Assembly: GCA_963920575.1 (NCBI GenBank)
Contig: OY986971.1
Coordinates: forward strand, 15,366,492-15,430,491
DNA: 64,000 nt
Origin: Narthecium ossifragum
Taxonomy: Eukaryota; Streptophyta; Magnoliopsida; Dioscoreales; Nartheciaceae
Direction: 5' to 3'
This document shows, piece by piece, positions 42,067 through 53,620 of this stretch. Position 1 is the first letter of the stretch; every line of letters starts with the position of its first letter. Under the pieces are notes generated by a model. That model searched no databases. It saw only the letters and a program-made list of their open reading frames with translations, and had not been told where the DNA came from. A program made the position numbers and the translations under genes.

Positions 42067-43963
42067 CTCTAGTTTCCGGTTTTAAAAAGGAGGGGCGATA
42101 TGGGAATATGACAAAAACCACATGATACTAATAAATAATTAGCACGAATAAGAAAAAGCTAACATTCATGGCAGAATTTTATAAGTGGATTTCTTTGGCA
42201 AATACTCTGCCTTACTAGTATTCATATTATACCCTTTTTTTTATTAATTTTCCTTGCAAAATGCCTACATTCCTTTTTCCAATAAGACAAAGGTTTTTCT
42301 GCAAAACCCAATAAGACAGGGGTTTCTTTAACAATATAATTATCAGATAGAAGGATATTAACAAAAAAAAGCTCAAAATTACCCCTTATCATATGTTAAA
42401 ATCATGACCGTATCACTCATGAATCGAGAGTCTTGTGCTCCGACTTTCAGCATCATCGGAATTTTTCATACTATATAGAACATGATTCAAGTGTTCAACA
42501 ACCGATGTATCCTATTACAGCGTTCTACACTTAAAACTACGAGGAAGAGCATTTGGACCAAATTTTATTTATGTGATGTTAATGTTTGATTTAAGGCCAA
42601 GCCCAAAAACCCATAGCCTAGTTTGGATTTGGACTAAATTTATTATGGGGTGAATAAAATGGGCCAAGAATCCCATAAGAGAAAGCATATTGGGGGTGCC
42701 CAATCTGGAGTAACAAATGTTTAGTCTCACATTAGCTTGGGAACAAAGAGCTTCCTTGCTTATATAGTAGAGCTCTTGCTCTAAGCTTTGAAAGGGAATT
42801 GGTAGATGCCATATGCGCGCGCCGTGGTCGCTTACCCACTATGTCTCATGCGATGTGCTCGTCATGATTTTTGTTGTTGTGGGTTGAGTAACTATTCATA
42901 TTCCTAAAGCGTTTCATTTGAGTCACATTCCATTTAATGGACTAAACCAGTTGTATCAGTTCAGCTCCCCATGATTGAGATGTTATGCCTCAGCTAGCCG
43001 ATGATCCCATGTGGCCCATTCAGTTATGACTCTTTAGCTAATCATGATCTCTATGATTGGACAACTATGAATGATGTGGCAGCCCATAATCTCAATGACG
43101 TGGCTGAACCTTTTCATCTCACCACTAAATAACTTACCAACCGGCCACCCTTAACCTATAAAATAGGATTCCCTACCAAGCCTTCTAGGGTTGCATGCAT
43201 CCACAACATGCACCACTTGCACATCATACCAAAGGGCCATGTTGAGAGTACTGTACTTGCTAAAGGCTCGAAAGACGATTGGAGGCCAACTTCCTTCCAT
43301 TCACTTGGAAGTTGTAGCCTGAGAGCTTGTTGCTCGAAGAACCAGAAACCTCGGATGGTAGGCACATAAAGCTTAAATGCATAGTGTGGTACATTGACTT
43401 CAATCGTGCAGTGGTTTTCAATCTTCGTCGCGTTCATCGTAGTACTTCCTTTTACTTTCAATTTAACAGTAAGAGTTGGTTTCATTTTATTAATCAAGTA
43501 GTTAAGGATCCTTGCTAAGATAAAGGAAAGAGCAAGAATCCTAGTTTTATTATTTCCAACTGTTACATCTGAGAACAAATAATCTCTTTTGTACATTACA
43601 ACATCCAAATTATTAGAATCGATGACAAGGAAACCAAGAAAAATTGAGGAGATGCTTGATTTTAACATGCAAAACCTCCAACAAAATACTGCAAAGAAAA
43701 ACCATGGGAAGAGGGAAAATTCACAATATAGGAAGAGACCAAAATCTCTCAAGTCTCACATAATTTTTCCTCTCATCCCTCCCAAATAAAGTCACCCAAG
43801 AATGCCAAACTTTTCTTACAGAGAACTCTCTCTGCCTACACATTTTCTCTCAAGTTGGGCACAACCTTCTTTCAAACCCTAAACATAGATCACCATTGCA
43901 TCAAATTGATCCAACGCTCCATAACGTTGCCTGTTAGTAATGGACTCCAACCCATTATCCAAC
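42067..43963. other. AT-rich DNA with two promoter-like patches, unclassified
   Basis: No supported gene. Around 42720-42790, TTAGTCTCACATTAGCTTGGG followed by GCTTATATAGTAGAGCTC resembles the promoter part of some plant copia LTRs. Around 43156, CCTATAAAATAGG is followed by a CT/CA-rich leader. I found no matching second copy or target duplication, so an old solo LTR is only a possibility. A 198-codon minus frame at 43156-43752 has no recognisable domain. Confidence 0.35.
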
Positions 43964-45066
43964 TGTTGATCCTAATCTTGTTTTGATGATGCCAATATAC
44001 ATTAAATGATAAAATATATGTTTAATATTTATTACCTCATAATTGGAAGCCTTAAATTCAATATTTGAGGATTTATTGTACTGACGGTCGATGCATTGAT
44101 CGACCATGGGAATGTGACCGCGGGGTTGCACGGTGGATGCACCAAACTTGGCTTTATGAAATGTTGGCTCGCGATCGATTGTTACATCGACCGTCGACCC
44201 TGGGAAGCCATTTTCTTGACAGAGCCTCACGGTCGATATGATGGTCAATGGACCGGTCGACCATGGCGGTTTGGAGTTTGTGTTTTTAAATATTATAGGC
44301 TCACGGACGATCCGACGAATGATGCGATGGTCGACCGTGGAGTATGGTGGTGAAAAGTGAAGAAGCGACAGTCGATCAGAGCATCGACCATGGGAAGCTA
44401 TTTTCACAACAGAGCATGACGGTCGATACGGCGGTCGATGGGTGGATCAACCGCGGCTCAAAAAGGCTGAGTTTTTATACATGACGGTTGATGTCACAGA
44501 CGATGCATGGATCGACCGTCATCAACGCATAGAGTAAAAAACTAGCCGTTGAAGAGTTGCAGGGAGCCGTTGGAGGTTCTTTTTGACCTGGAAGAAGGTC
44601 AGATATAAGTAGTTCTTTGTTGTAAACTTAATAGCATCATTATTGATATTATTGAGATCATCTGAGCAAGTCTAAGCAAGAGTTTACTACTCATTCCTTT
44701 TAGAGCTACAATCTTTGTAAATCTTTTTCGAGTGTGAAGAAGTACTTTGAGAGTAATCCAACAGCTGTTGGCTATGATTGTAAGGTCACAAAGCGCTAGA
44801 AAGCTTGGAGGAAAAGCTTGTAAAGATTTGCAAGTAGTAGAACCTCAAGGAGGACCTTGAGAGAAGTAGACGTAGACCAAGAGTTGGGTCGAACCACTAT
44901 AAAAATCGGTATCTCTTTAACCCTTCTTTCATATAATTCTTGTATGCTAATTTATTTTAGTTTAATTTCATCTATAAGCATTCAGGTGTTAGATCTCTCC
45001 TACCTGATTTTTCCATTAATCTAATTTTTCGAAAAGAATCCAATTCACCCCCCTCTTAGACCTTCA
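43964..45066 (+). repeat. Cop-1 5' LTR (1103 bp)
   Basis: TGTTGATCCTAATCTTG to CTTAGACCTTCA, followed two bases later by the primer site. Left flank CCAAC would be the target duplication; its partner is not in the window. Confidence 0.8.
44082..44609 (+). promoter_or_regulatory. Cop-1 U3: CGGTCGATG..ATCGACCG array and TATA box
   Basis: Six or seven imperfect inverted pairs (GACGGTCGATGCATTGATCG at 44082, GATCGATTG..CATCGACCGTCG at 44172-44196, and others to 44528), then AGATATAAG at 44601-44609. The arms match those of the chromovirus LTR Tek-B, an element of another superfamily. Confidence 0.8.
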
Positions 45067-45068
45067 AT

Positions 45069-45080
45069 TGGTATCAGAGT
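45069..45080 (+). other. Primer-binding site, tRNA-Met (Cop-1)
   Basis: TGGTATCAGAGT two bases after the LTR end; complementary to initiator tRNA-Met over 11 bases. Confidence 0.85.
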
Positions 45081-45130
45081 TAGGTCTCTATTTTAGTGGT
45101 GTAACAACCCATAGAGAATCCTATCTAGAG

Positions 45131-45740
45131 ATGGAAAATGTAGGGCGACAAGCTACCAATAGGCCACACTACTTCAATGGTTCAAATTATAATTACTGGA
45201 AAACGAAAATGGAGATTTTTATACAATCTATGGACTATGAGGCTTGGATGATGATAGAGGATGGACCCATTATTCCCATGAAGATCATTGTGAGAGTAAG
45301 GAAGTTCCAAAACTAAAAGTGAGTATACCCCAGCTAACTTAAGGAGCATCCAAATCAATGCCAAGGCCAAAAACTACTTATTTTGTGCTCTTAGTTCAAA
45401 TGAGTTTAATAGAGTTTCCGGATGCAAATTGGCTAAAGAGATATGGAAAAAACTTGAGGTTACATATGAGGGAACTAGCCGAGTTAAGGAATCCAGAATT
45501 AGTATGCTTGTGCATGAATATGAATTTTTTTGCATGAAGGATAATGAAACTATTATTGAGATGTTTACTCGTTTTACTAATATCATGAATGTTCTTGAAT
45601 CACTTGGAAAAACTTATGCTAATGATGAGGTTGTGAGAAAGATTCTTAGGTGTCTACCTAAGTCTTGGGATCCAAAAGTGACAGCGATCGAAGAAGCCAA
45701 TGATCTATCCAAGTTGTCACTCAATGAGCTCATGGGTTCC
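45131..45740 (+). pseudogene. Cop-1 gag, first part
   Basis: Start chosen at 45131 (MENVGRQATNRPHYFNGSNY), which gives the usual copia gag opening with YWKTKMEIFIQS and DYEAWMMIEDGP. Two frameshifts between about 45285 and 45330 separate it from AKEIWKKLEVTYEGTSRVKE, FTRFTNIMNVLESLGK and ILRCLPKSWDPKVTAIEEA. The text stops at LSLNELMGS where Ath-2 enters and resumes SLITYEMNLKR at 57135. This is the retrotransposon gag (UBN2) domain. Confidence 0.85.
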
Positions 45741-47369
45741 TGATAAGTGCATGAAAGTGCACTCTGAACAACCTTAAAACCATCTCAATTGCTATATCTT
45801 CACCCTTAATCAACTTCTTTAGCATCTTTAGCGCTATTTTTATACTTTTATATGCTTCACATATTTGTTTGGAAAATGCAGGAAATTGTAGCTAAAAGAA
45901 GCTGAAAAGTGTATATGGATCAACTTCAAAAATTAAACTGTACCTGCTCATGAAGAACCAGATGATGTACCATATATGGTTGGAAAGCTCTTGAAGTCTA
46001 GATTCTGGAGAATTTTACGGTTTGTGATTCCGAGTTTCCTAGAGAAAGTTACGGCACTTTTAGTACCAATGGCGCAGTCTGAATGGCAGAACAGTAAATA
46101 CGCTGAAAAGTCTGATCGATCCGACACCTAGAGTCCGATCGATCCGACTATGCAGAAACCTGACATAACATATATTTTTCAGCCATACGGGGTCCGATCG
46201 ATCCCTCCATCCATTCTACGGAGTCCGATCGATCCGACACCCATAGTCCGATCGATCGGACTCGGGAATAGCTAAAAACGGAGGATTTTTACGCAACGGA
46301 TCAATCCGACACCTAAAGTCTGATCGATCCGACTTTCCCAGTGAAGAAAATCAATGGTTTAGATCTAATCTGTGGATGGAGAGACTTTGGGGCTATAAAT
46401 AGGAAACTTAGGGCTAATCAAAGGGACTTATGGGACGTTTTTGGAGGCTCTTTTCGGGACGTTTCCCAAAGGAAGAAGATGAAGGAATCTCCATCCATGG
46501 CCGAGTAATCCGCGAGCATGGCGAACGGATGATCTAGCGAGGACTAGGGCTTCTTCTCCAACAATGGTTCATAGTTTTAATCTCTATTGTTAAACTCTTT
46601 CCTATGTATTGGATCTTCAAAGATTATTTTCAGATTATAGATTTCTATGTGGATGATTAATATTATGAATCCAGTCATGCTTCTTTCATAATCTTATAAT
46701 CCTATAGTTATCTCTTTTGATTCTCCTACCGAGTCTCACGAGACCTTTGCTATGCATTGCCCGTAGTGATAGCTGGTATTGTGTATTCTTAGGGATCTGT
46801 TAAGACAAGGTTGGGGCTCTATCCCGTGAAATCTTTGCTATGCATTGCCAAATGTGAGAGTTAGTATTGTGTATTCTTAGAAATCCGGTTAGATAGAGTT
46901 AGGGCTTTGTCCCGATAAACTTTTGCTACGCGTTGCCTGTGGTGACAGCCGGTATCGTGTATTCTTAGGTTTGGGTTGGATGAAGTTAGAACTATAAAAA
47001 GGAAGAATCAATCGTAGGAAGAGACATCTATATATTTTGTTAGGTTTATAATTCCATATCTTTCAGTTAAGGTGATTGGGATGTGAATCCCTTGACTGAG
47101 TATCATATGAATCATTGAGAAAAGAAGAACCTAAATCCGAGTGAAGTGATTCCTGAAGCCTAGCCTTATCAAAATCCTGATATCTCTAGTTAACCTTACA
47201 TTATCATTAAATCCTTTGATCTAATTTAGTTAATTCTCAAGTTCTCGTTTGTCTTCAATTCATTGTTATTTGCGTTTTGGATATTTTATTTCTGTCTCTC
47301 TGTGGGTTCGACCTCTCTTATGTTGTACTGCACCGCGACCGCTGTGCGTGACACATTTGAGCGATATCA
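45741..47369 (+). repeat. Ath-2 5' LTR (1629 bp)
   Basis: TGATAAGTGCATGAAAGTGC to GAGCGATATCA; nearly identical to the 3' LTR pieces 51505-52768 plus 56776-57131, apart from a ~13-base gap near 45828 and scattered substitutions. Confidence 0.9.
46111..46401 (+). promoter_or_regulatory. Ath-2 U3: GTCCGATCGATCCGAC array and TATAAATA
   Basis: Seven GTCCGATCGATC(C)GAC-type copies, single or in facing pairs, at 46111-46334; the pair near 46246-46262 includes GTCCGATCGATCGGAC, a perfect 16-base palindrome. TATAAATA at 46394-46401. The 3' LTR copy is at 51865-52156. Confidence 0.85.
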
Positions 47370-47374
47370 AAAAT

Positions 47375-47392
47375 TGGCGCCGTTGCCGGGGA
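47375..47392 (+). other. Perfect tRNA-Asp primer-binding site (Ath-2)
   Basis: TGGCGCCGTTGCCGGGGA is fully complementary to the last 18 bases of plant tRNA-Asp(GTC). Confidence 0.95.
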
Positions 47393-47945
47393 GACGGTTC
47401 AGAAAAGTGCCAGAATTATCAGATTACGATGATTGAAGACATCGAAGGCGGTAACTTTGTTCCCTTTTCTTTAGATTTTTATTTCTTTTTCCTTAGTTTT
47501 CTTTATTTTCTTTTTAGTTTTATTTTGATTTTTAGTTTTATATTTACTTGCTAAAAAAAACTGACCAAAAAAAAAACTGAAAAAAAAGGAAAATGAATTA
47601 TATCAATACTATCTGAGATCATGTTCTATAAAGTCGAGAGATGGAATGTCTCAAACAACAGTTCATAAGAAAAGTATATACGAATTGAGCTTGGAGAATA
47701 GAACAAGTCATGTTTCTGTCAATGAGTATCTTCCTACTTATATGATTAACGCATTGAAAACAAAGATTTCATCCTTTGCTCAAAAGGATGATGAGACATT
47801 ATGTGATGCATGGCAGTGATTTAACAGTTTAATAGCTTCATGCCCTCAACATGGTTATCCTAATAGGCGTTTAGTTATCTATTTTTATTATGGATTAACT
47901 GAGCATGAACGTCAAATTCTTGAATCAAGATGCAAGGGTGAGTTT
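47393..47945 (+). pseudogene. Ath-2 leader and gag remnant
   Basis: After a T-rich leader and A-runs (47548-47592), broken frames give Athila gag phrases such as DDETLCDAW, ASCPQHGYPNRR and FYYGLTEHERQILESRCKG. Stops and frameshifts are frequent. The frame then runs into the repeat-rich ORF. Confidence 0.6.
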
Positions 47946-49238
47946 TTGCAGATTGATCCTGATGAAGCTATGAGGCATTTGGATGAGCTTGTGGAGACGA
48001 CTTATACACAGACGATTCCGGGGACCTTGGATGATTATGATGGTCATATCGATGCCAAATCCTACAAGCATCCCAATGTCGCCTTAACGTCCAACAGCTA
48101 TCTGGAACACAATGGGCCTTTCTACTCTTATCCTAGTGCTTATGATGATAATGTGCATGATACTTATGTTGCTACTTCCCATGATGTGCATGTTGATGAG
48201 CCTAACACGTATGATGCATGTGTCGAAGACTTTAGTGCTGGTAATGCATACATCCATGATTTTAATGCTTATGGTGCACATGCTCAAGATGTTCATGTTG
48301 ATGACGCATATGCTCGTGACTGTAGTTCTAGTGTGCATGTTTAAAATTCTAGTCCTATTGATGCACAAGCTATTGATTCTAGTGTGTGTGATGCATATGC
48401 ACATGATTTTAGCGCTCATACGCATGTTCATGATACTAACATTCACTATGCATATGCTCATGATTCCAATGTTAGTAATGCACATGCTTATGCCTTTGAT
48501 GCTGAAGATGCACGTGTTTCTGCTCAACTTTCTGTGGCAGAGATTTTGGACTTACTTAAGGAGGCTAAAACCAAGCCTAATTTTGACTCTTTCATTCTGC
48601 AGTTACTTATGAAGGACGAGGAGAAAGCACGCCAACTATGCGAGGTAATCACATCTTTTAGCGTGCACGAAGTTGGATGGACACATCACATGGAAGAAGA
48701 CGAAGTACTCCAGTATGGGCCGGTCAGCAGCGTGGAAGATCTGGATGACTTCCAAGACCACCAGGACCAGATATTCATTGAACCTCCATCGGCTGAACTT
48801 CAAGTCATTGCTTCTAAGCCGCGAGGTATATTTCCAGTGTTTATTTCATCTCCTTGGATAGTCAGGAAGAACATGACCTTGATAGATATTTTTAAACTTC
48901 GACGGATTTATTTCAGATTTTGTGATCTTACCATCCTTGACCACGAGCATGATGACATTATTGATAGGTCATTGGATGAGTCACTGACACTTGAGGACAA
49001 TGATGACACATATTTCTATTTGAGAGATCCAACTATCTTGTTTATTGGAGTTAGAATGCAAAAGCTAGTTCTCCCACTTGTAATATGCTACTTGGATTCA
49101 CATGGTGAATTACCCTTGGTGATACTACTATGGTTAACCTTCCAGGCCATGGCACTTACTGATTTTGCATATCATCGTGCTAGGGCACGGCCGCCAAGGG
49201 CGTGGTTAAAAATCCATGTCTTATATATAGTAGTTTAG
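47946..49238 (+). pseudogene. Ath-2 repeat-rich ORF (about 430 codons, one in-frame stop)
   Basis: One frame runs from 47946 to 49238 with a single TAA at 48342-48344. The start (FLQIDPDEAMRHLDELVE, partly before 47946) is gag-like. Residues about 60-200 are a degenerate repeat rich in His, Asp, Ala and Tyr (DAYAHDFSAH, VHDTNIHYAYAHD, DVHVDDAYARD). Next comes an acidic part with LSVAEILDLLKEAKTKPNFD. The last 100 residues (IFPVFISSPWIV, ILDHEHDDIIDRSLDE) I cannot assign. No catalytic motif. It may be a captured or newly grown segment in place of lost pol domains. Confidence 0.55.
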
Positions 49239-49349
49239 TTTCCTCGATTTGCTTTCTCGTATGCTTGAGAATGCTTGAGTTATTTTTATGTTGTGTGCTT
49301 GCATGTTTGCTTTTGTTTTCGGTTTGTTTTGCTTTTGTTTTTAGGTGCT

Positions 49350-50318
49350 CGATCAGTCCCCGCTTTCCCTTAGAGAACGTTGTCGCTGATCACCTATCGA
49401 GGTTGATGGTGGAAGTAGCGGAAAATGAGCCACCAATTATGGATGACTTCCCTGATAAGCAACACTTTTCAGTTGCACGGCTGTCCTGGTATGCGCACAT
49501 TGTCAATTATTTGGTGACATGTGAGATCCCTTCCTTTTGTTGAGGTAAAGAAATATTATTGGGATGATCCTTATCTGTTTAAGTATTGTCCTGACTAGAT
49601 TATGCGCCGTTGTGTCCCTGATTATGAAATAGAAAGCATCATTACATTCTCTCACTCTTATGCATGTGGAGGCCATTTCTCGATGAAAAAGACTGCTGCT
49701 AAAATTCTTCAATGTGGTTTTTACTGGCCTACCATGTTTCATGATGTTAACATTTTCTGCAAATCCTGTAATAGATGTCTAACGTTAGGAGCTTTATCTA
49801 GAAGACATATGATGCATTTGAACCTCATTCAAGCTGTAGAGATTTTTGATTGTTGGGGTATAGATTTTATGGGACCCTTTGCTTCTTCTTTTGGCTATTT
49901 ATCGATATTGTTGGCTGTGGAATACGTGTCTAAGTGGGTGGAGGCTATTGCATGTAGGAATAAAGATCATTCCACTGTCACCAAGTTTCTTAAAGAGCAT
50001 ATTTTATCCCGGTTTGGTACTCATAGAGTTATTATTAGTGACCAGGGATCACATTTTTGTAACCGCTCTTTTGAGGCTTTGATGCGCAGGTATGGAGTCA
50101 CACATAAGATTTCCACTGCTTATCATCCACAGACAAATGGCCAAGCTAAATTAGCCAATAGGGAGATAAAGCAAATACTGAAAAAGACAGTGAGCCCTAA
50201 CCAAAAAGGACCGGTCCTTGCGGCTGTCAGATGCGTTGTGGGCCTATTCCAAAGAAGGCGGCCATTGATGAGCATCACCTTCCTCTTTCTACTATCTATC
50301 ATTTATCTTTTTGATTAG
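49350..50318 (+). pseudogene. Ath-2 integrase remnant
   Basis: It begins with the RNase H-integrase linker (ENVVADHLSRLMVEVAENEP, MDDFPDKQ), then after a frameshift near 49540 the HHCC zinc module (HSYACGGHF, CKSCNRCLTLG) and the core: GIDFMGPFASSFG and IISDQGSHFC with two catalytic Asp. The third catalytic residue is lost: YHPQTNGQAKLANRE has Lys where HPQTNGQAE has Glu (AAA for GAA). The C-terminal domain is missing after KQILKKTVS. RT and most of RNase H are deleted upstream. Confidence 0.85.
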
Positions 50319-51504
50319 GTTAGTTTGTTTTAGTTTGTTTGCTTTTATTTTCATTTATTTTTTTTTCTATCTTATTTCTTAGGATGTTGGACCACCGTTT
50401 GCCTTGCTTGAGGAATTCAACCGCTATTCTAGAAATGAGAAATTCGGCCACCATGAGGAACCTTGAGGAGATATTCGCTTATTCTATCAGGTGGTCTCGC
50501 TTCTATATCGATTTATAATTCTAATCTTTTTGTTTAAAATTGAAACCCACACCCGATTTTATTCTATGGCTATACCTAGCACACATTGAGGACAATGTGA
50601 ATTTCAGGTTGGGGGGTGTAGGCATCCATGATCTCATGCATGCTACCTTATTGAGTTTAATATGTTACTAGAAATTGTACATGAGCTGAAATTTTTATGC
50701 TTATTATACATGTTACTTTCATATGGATTGGCATATACATTGATTGCATGCGTGATAACCTGAAGGTAGAACATCATGTGATTCACATACGAACACTTTA
50801 TGTGCAGTGGCGATTATACTCACCAGAGGAATGAGCATGCTATTGTTAATCTAGACCATGATTTCAGCATTAGCTAATGTTGAGTATTGCATGGAGAAAA
50901 AAAGAAGAAGAAAAAGTTCTGCAGCTTGATAAAGCTGTGCCTAAACAACTATTAAGTGATCTACTGAGTAACCGGGTGTTCTTGCCTCAGGAAGTGGAGA
51001 GCTCGCGTAAAAAGGTAAAACCACTTATAGCTATAAAAAAAAACTATTAAGTGTTTTGCTAAGTAACCGGGTCTCTGCGCCTCAAGAAGCGGAGAGTGCT
51101 CGCGTAAAAAGGCAAAATGTCTGATAGTTGAAAAAAAAAAAGAGAAACAGAAAAAGCATGTTGTACATAAAGTGCGAGGGTTGGATGATTGGTCATGAAG
51201 ATAGTAGTGTGCTTGGACTAATGGTGGGTAGAAGTTGCTTCTGTACGTAATATTCATTTATCACGTCACATGTGTTCTTCTAGATGGTGATTAGCATGTT
51301 TGATGTGTAGAAGTTGATTTCATGTGTTGGTAGTATGTGTATGAGTATAAGAAGTTTTCATGCTCTGTACTGCATAAAACACTATTGACTTGATAAGGTA
51401 GAATTTTTATCATGCATGTCTACATCCTTGAACCGTTAGTGTGCTTAATTATATTTTATACGCTTTGAATTGTTAGAGACTAGCAATAAGCTGGTTGGGG
51501 GGTG
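50319..51504 (+). other. Ath-2 3' untranslated region
   Basis: No gene. 50586-50622 has ATTGAGGACAATG..GGTTGGGGGGTG, the Athila/Tat-type internal purine motif. 50940-51120 is a two-copy tandem repeat of about 115 bases (AACTATTAAGTG, GTAACCGGGT, CTCGCGTAAAAAGG landmarks) bordered by A-runs. The terminal polypurine tract GGTTGGGGGGTG ends at 51504. Confidence 0.75.
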
Positions 51505-52768
51505 TGATAGGTGCATGAAAGTGCACTCCGAACAACCTTAAAATCATCTCAATTGCTATATCTTCACCCTTAATCAACTTCTTTAGCACTATTTTTATAC
51601 TTTTATATGCTTCACATAGTTGTTTGGAAAATGCAGGAAATAGTAGCTAAAAGAAGCTGAAAAGAGTATATGGATCAACTTCAAAAATTAAACTGTACCT
51701 GGTAATGAAGAACCAGATGATGTCGCATATATGGTTGGAAAGCTCTTGAAGTCTAGATTCTGGAGAATTTTACGGTTCGTGATTCCGAGTTTCCTAGAGG
51801 AAGTTACGGCACTTTTAGTACCGATGGCGCAGTCTGAATGGCAGAACAGTAAATACGCTGGAAAGTCCGATCGATCCGACACCTAGAGTCCGATCGATCC
51901 AACTATGCAGAAACCTGACAAAACATATATTTTTCAGCCATACGGGGTCCGATCGATCCCTCCATCCATTCTAAGGAGACCGATCGATCCGACACCCATA
52001 GTCCGATCGATCGGACTCGGGAATAGCTAAAAACGGAGGATTTTTACGCAACGGATCGATCCGACACTTAAAGTCCGATCGATCTGACTTTCCCAGTGAA
52101 GAAAATCAACGGTTTAGATCTAATCCGTGGATGGAGAGACTTTGGGGCTATAAATAGGAAACTTAGGGCTAATCAAAGGGACTTATGGGACGTTTTTGGA
52201 GGCTCTTTTCGGGACGTTTCCCAAAGGAAGGAGATGAAGGAATCTCCATCCATGACCGAGTAATCCGCGGGCATGGCGGACGGATGATCTAGCGAGGACT
52301 AGGGCTTCTTCTCCAACAATGGTTCATAGTTTTAATCTCTATTGTTAAACTCTTTCCTATGTATTGGATCTTCAAAGATTATTTTCAGATTATAGATTTC
52401 TATGTGGATGATTAATATTATGAATCCAGTTATGCTTCTTTCATGATTTTATAATCCTATAGTTATCTCTTTTGATTCTCCTACCGAGTCTCACGAGACC
52501 TTTGCTATGCATTGCCCATAGTGACAGCTGGTATTGTGTATTCTTAGGGATCTGGTAAGACAAGGTTGGGGCTCTATCCCGTGAAATCTTTGCTATGCAT
52601 TGCCGATTGTGAGAGTTGGTATTGTGTATTCTTAGAAATCCGGTTAGATAGAGTTAGGGCTTTGTCCCGATGAACTTTTGCTGCGCGTTGCCTGTAGTGA
52701 CAGCCGGTATCGTGTATTCTTAAGTTTGGGTTGGATGAAGTTAGAACTATAAAAAGGAAGAATCAATC
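51505..52768 (+). repeat. Ath-2 3' LTR, left part
   Basis: Starts TGATAGGTGCATG directly after the polypurine tract, interrupted by Chr-N after GAATCAATC. Contains the palindrome array (51865-52090) and TATAAATA (52149-52156). The remainder is at 56776-57131. Confidence 0.9.
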
Positions 52769-53620
52769 TGATACGATGCACCTTCTCAAGGGCTTTCGTA
52801 CCGGGTCTCTTGCCTTATCTCAGATCCTCTTTAGCCAAATCTATGGCTAGGTCGAGAAATACCTTTAGGGTTTTAGAAGAAGGACCCTAGGTATTCGACG
52901 AGGAAGACGAAGACTAGAGGAGGAGACGGATGAGAAGAGGGATACCTTGCAGCTCCTCTAGGGTTGGCTGGCTTCTCTTGGAGATCCAAGCCTTGGAGAA
53001 CGTGGTGGAGGGAAGCACGGCAGCCAAGGGGACGCCGGTGATGGGGACGTGCACTGTAGATGACAGCGGTGGATGGCAATGGATGGTGGCCGGCTGGTGG
53101 AGAAAGAATCCGGCAGGAGAGAGATGAAGGTGGCTGGTGGATTTCTGTGGAAACTAGGGTTACAGCTACTCCTATATTACTTCTACTCCTAAGATTTATC
53201 TCTACTAAATAATTACTTTCATAAATTCGTCCATGCATAATTACAAGCTATGGAGGTCCTTTTATAGAGGCCTCAAGAGAGTTCTACTCCAACTAGAGAA
53301 CTACATTGCTTTAATCAGTAAGTGACCATACTTTCCTACTAAGACTCAATCATAACTCAAACTTCCTGATTACTAGGACTCTTAATAGGAACTAATAAAG
53401 CAAATCATAAACTGAACTCAAACTAGAAAACTGACTCAATCAAGATAACTACTAACTAGGAAATCATCTAAGTAAGCAAACCAGCTAGGAATAGGATTCC
53501 TTTGGCCGGCTGAGCTTAGAACGCCCAAAGGGACTTGGGTGCAGCCAACTCCTTGGCGTGGGCCCATCCAAGCAAGGACGTGGATCCCTTCTTGGAATGG
53601 CTCGGTTCGACCTCGTATCA
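52769..53620 (-). repeat. Chr-N 3' LTR
   Basis: Followed on its right (upstream on the minus strand) by the polypurine tract GAAGGGAGGAGGGA at 53621-53634. Confidence 0.9.

Noticed and set aside
42580..42830. Solo copia LTR
   Set aside because: Promoter-like wording is present, but no termini, target duplication or second copy could be found, so only noted as unclassified.
43156..43752. 198-codon minus-strand frame
   Set aside because: No domain, no conserved composition, overlaps a TATA-like leader on the other strand; probably chance.
48084..48527. Antisense Met/Ile-rich frame of 147 codons
   Set aside because: Mirror of the His/Asp/Ala repeat; the open antisense follows from the repeated codons.
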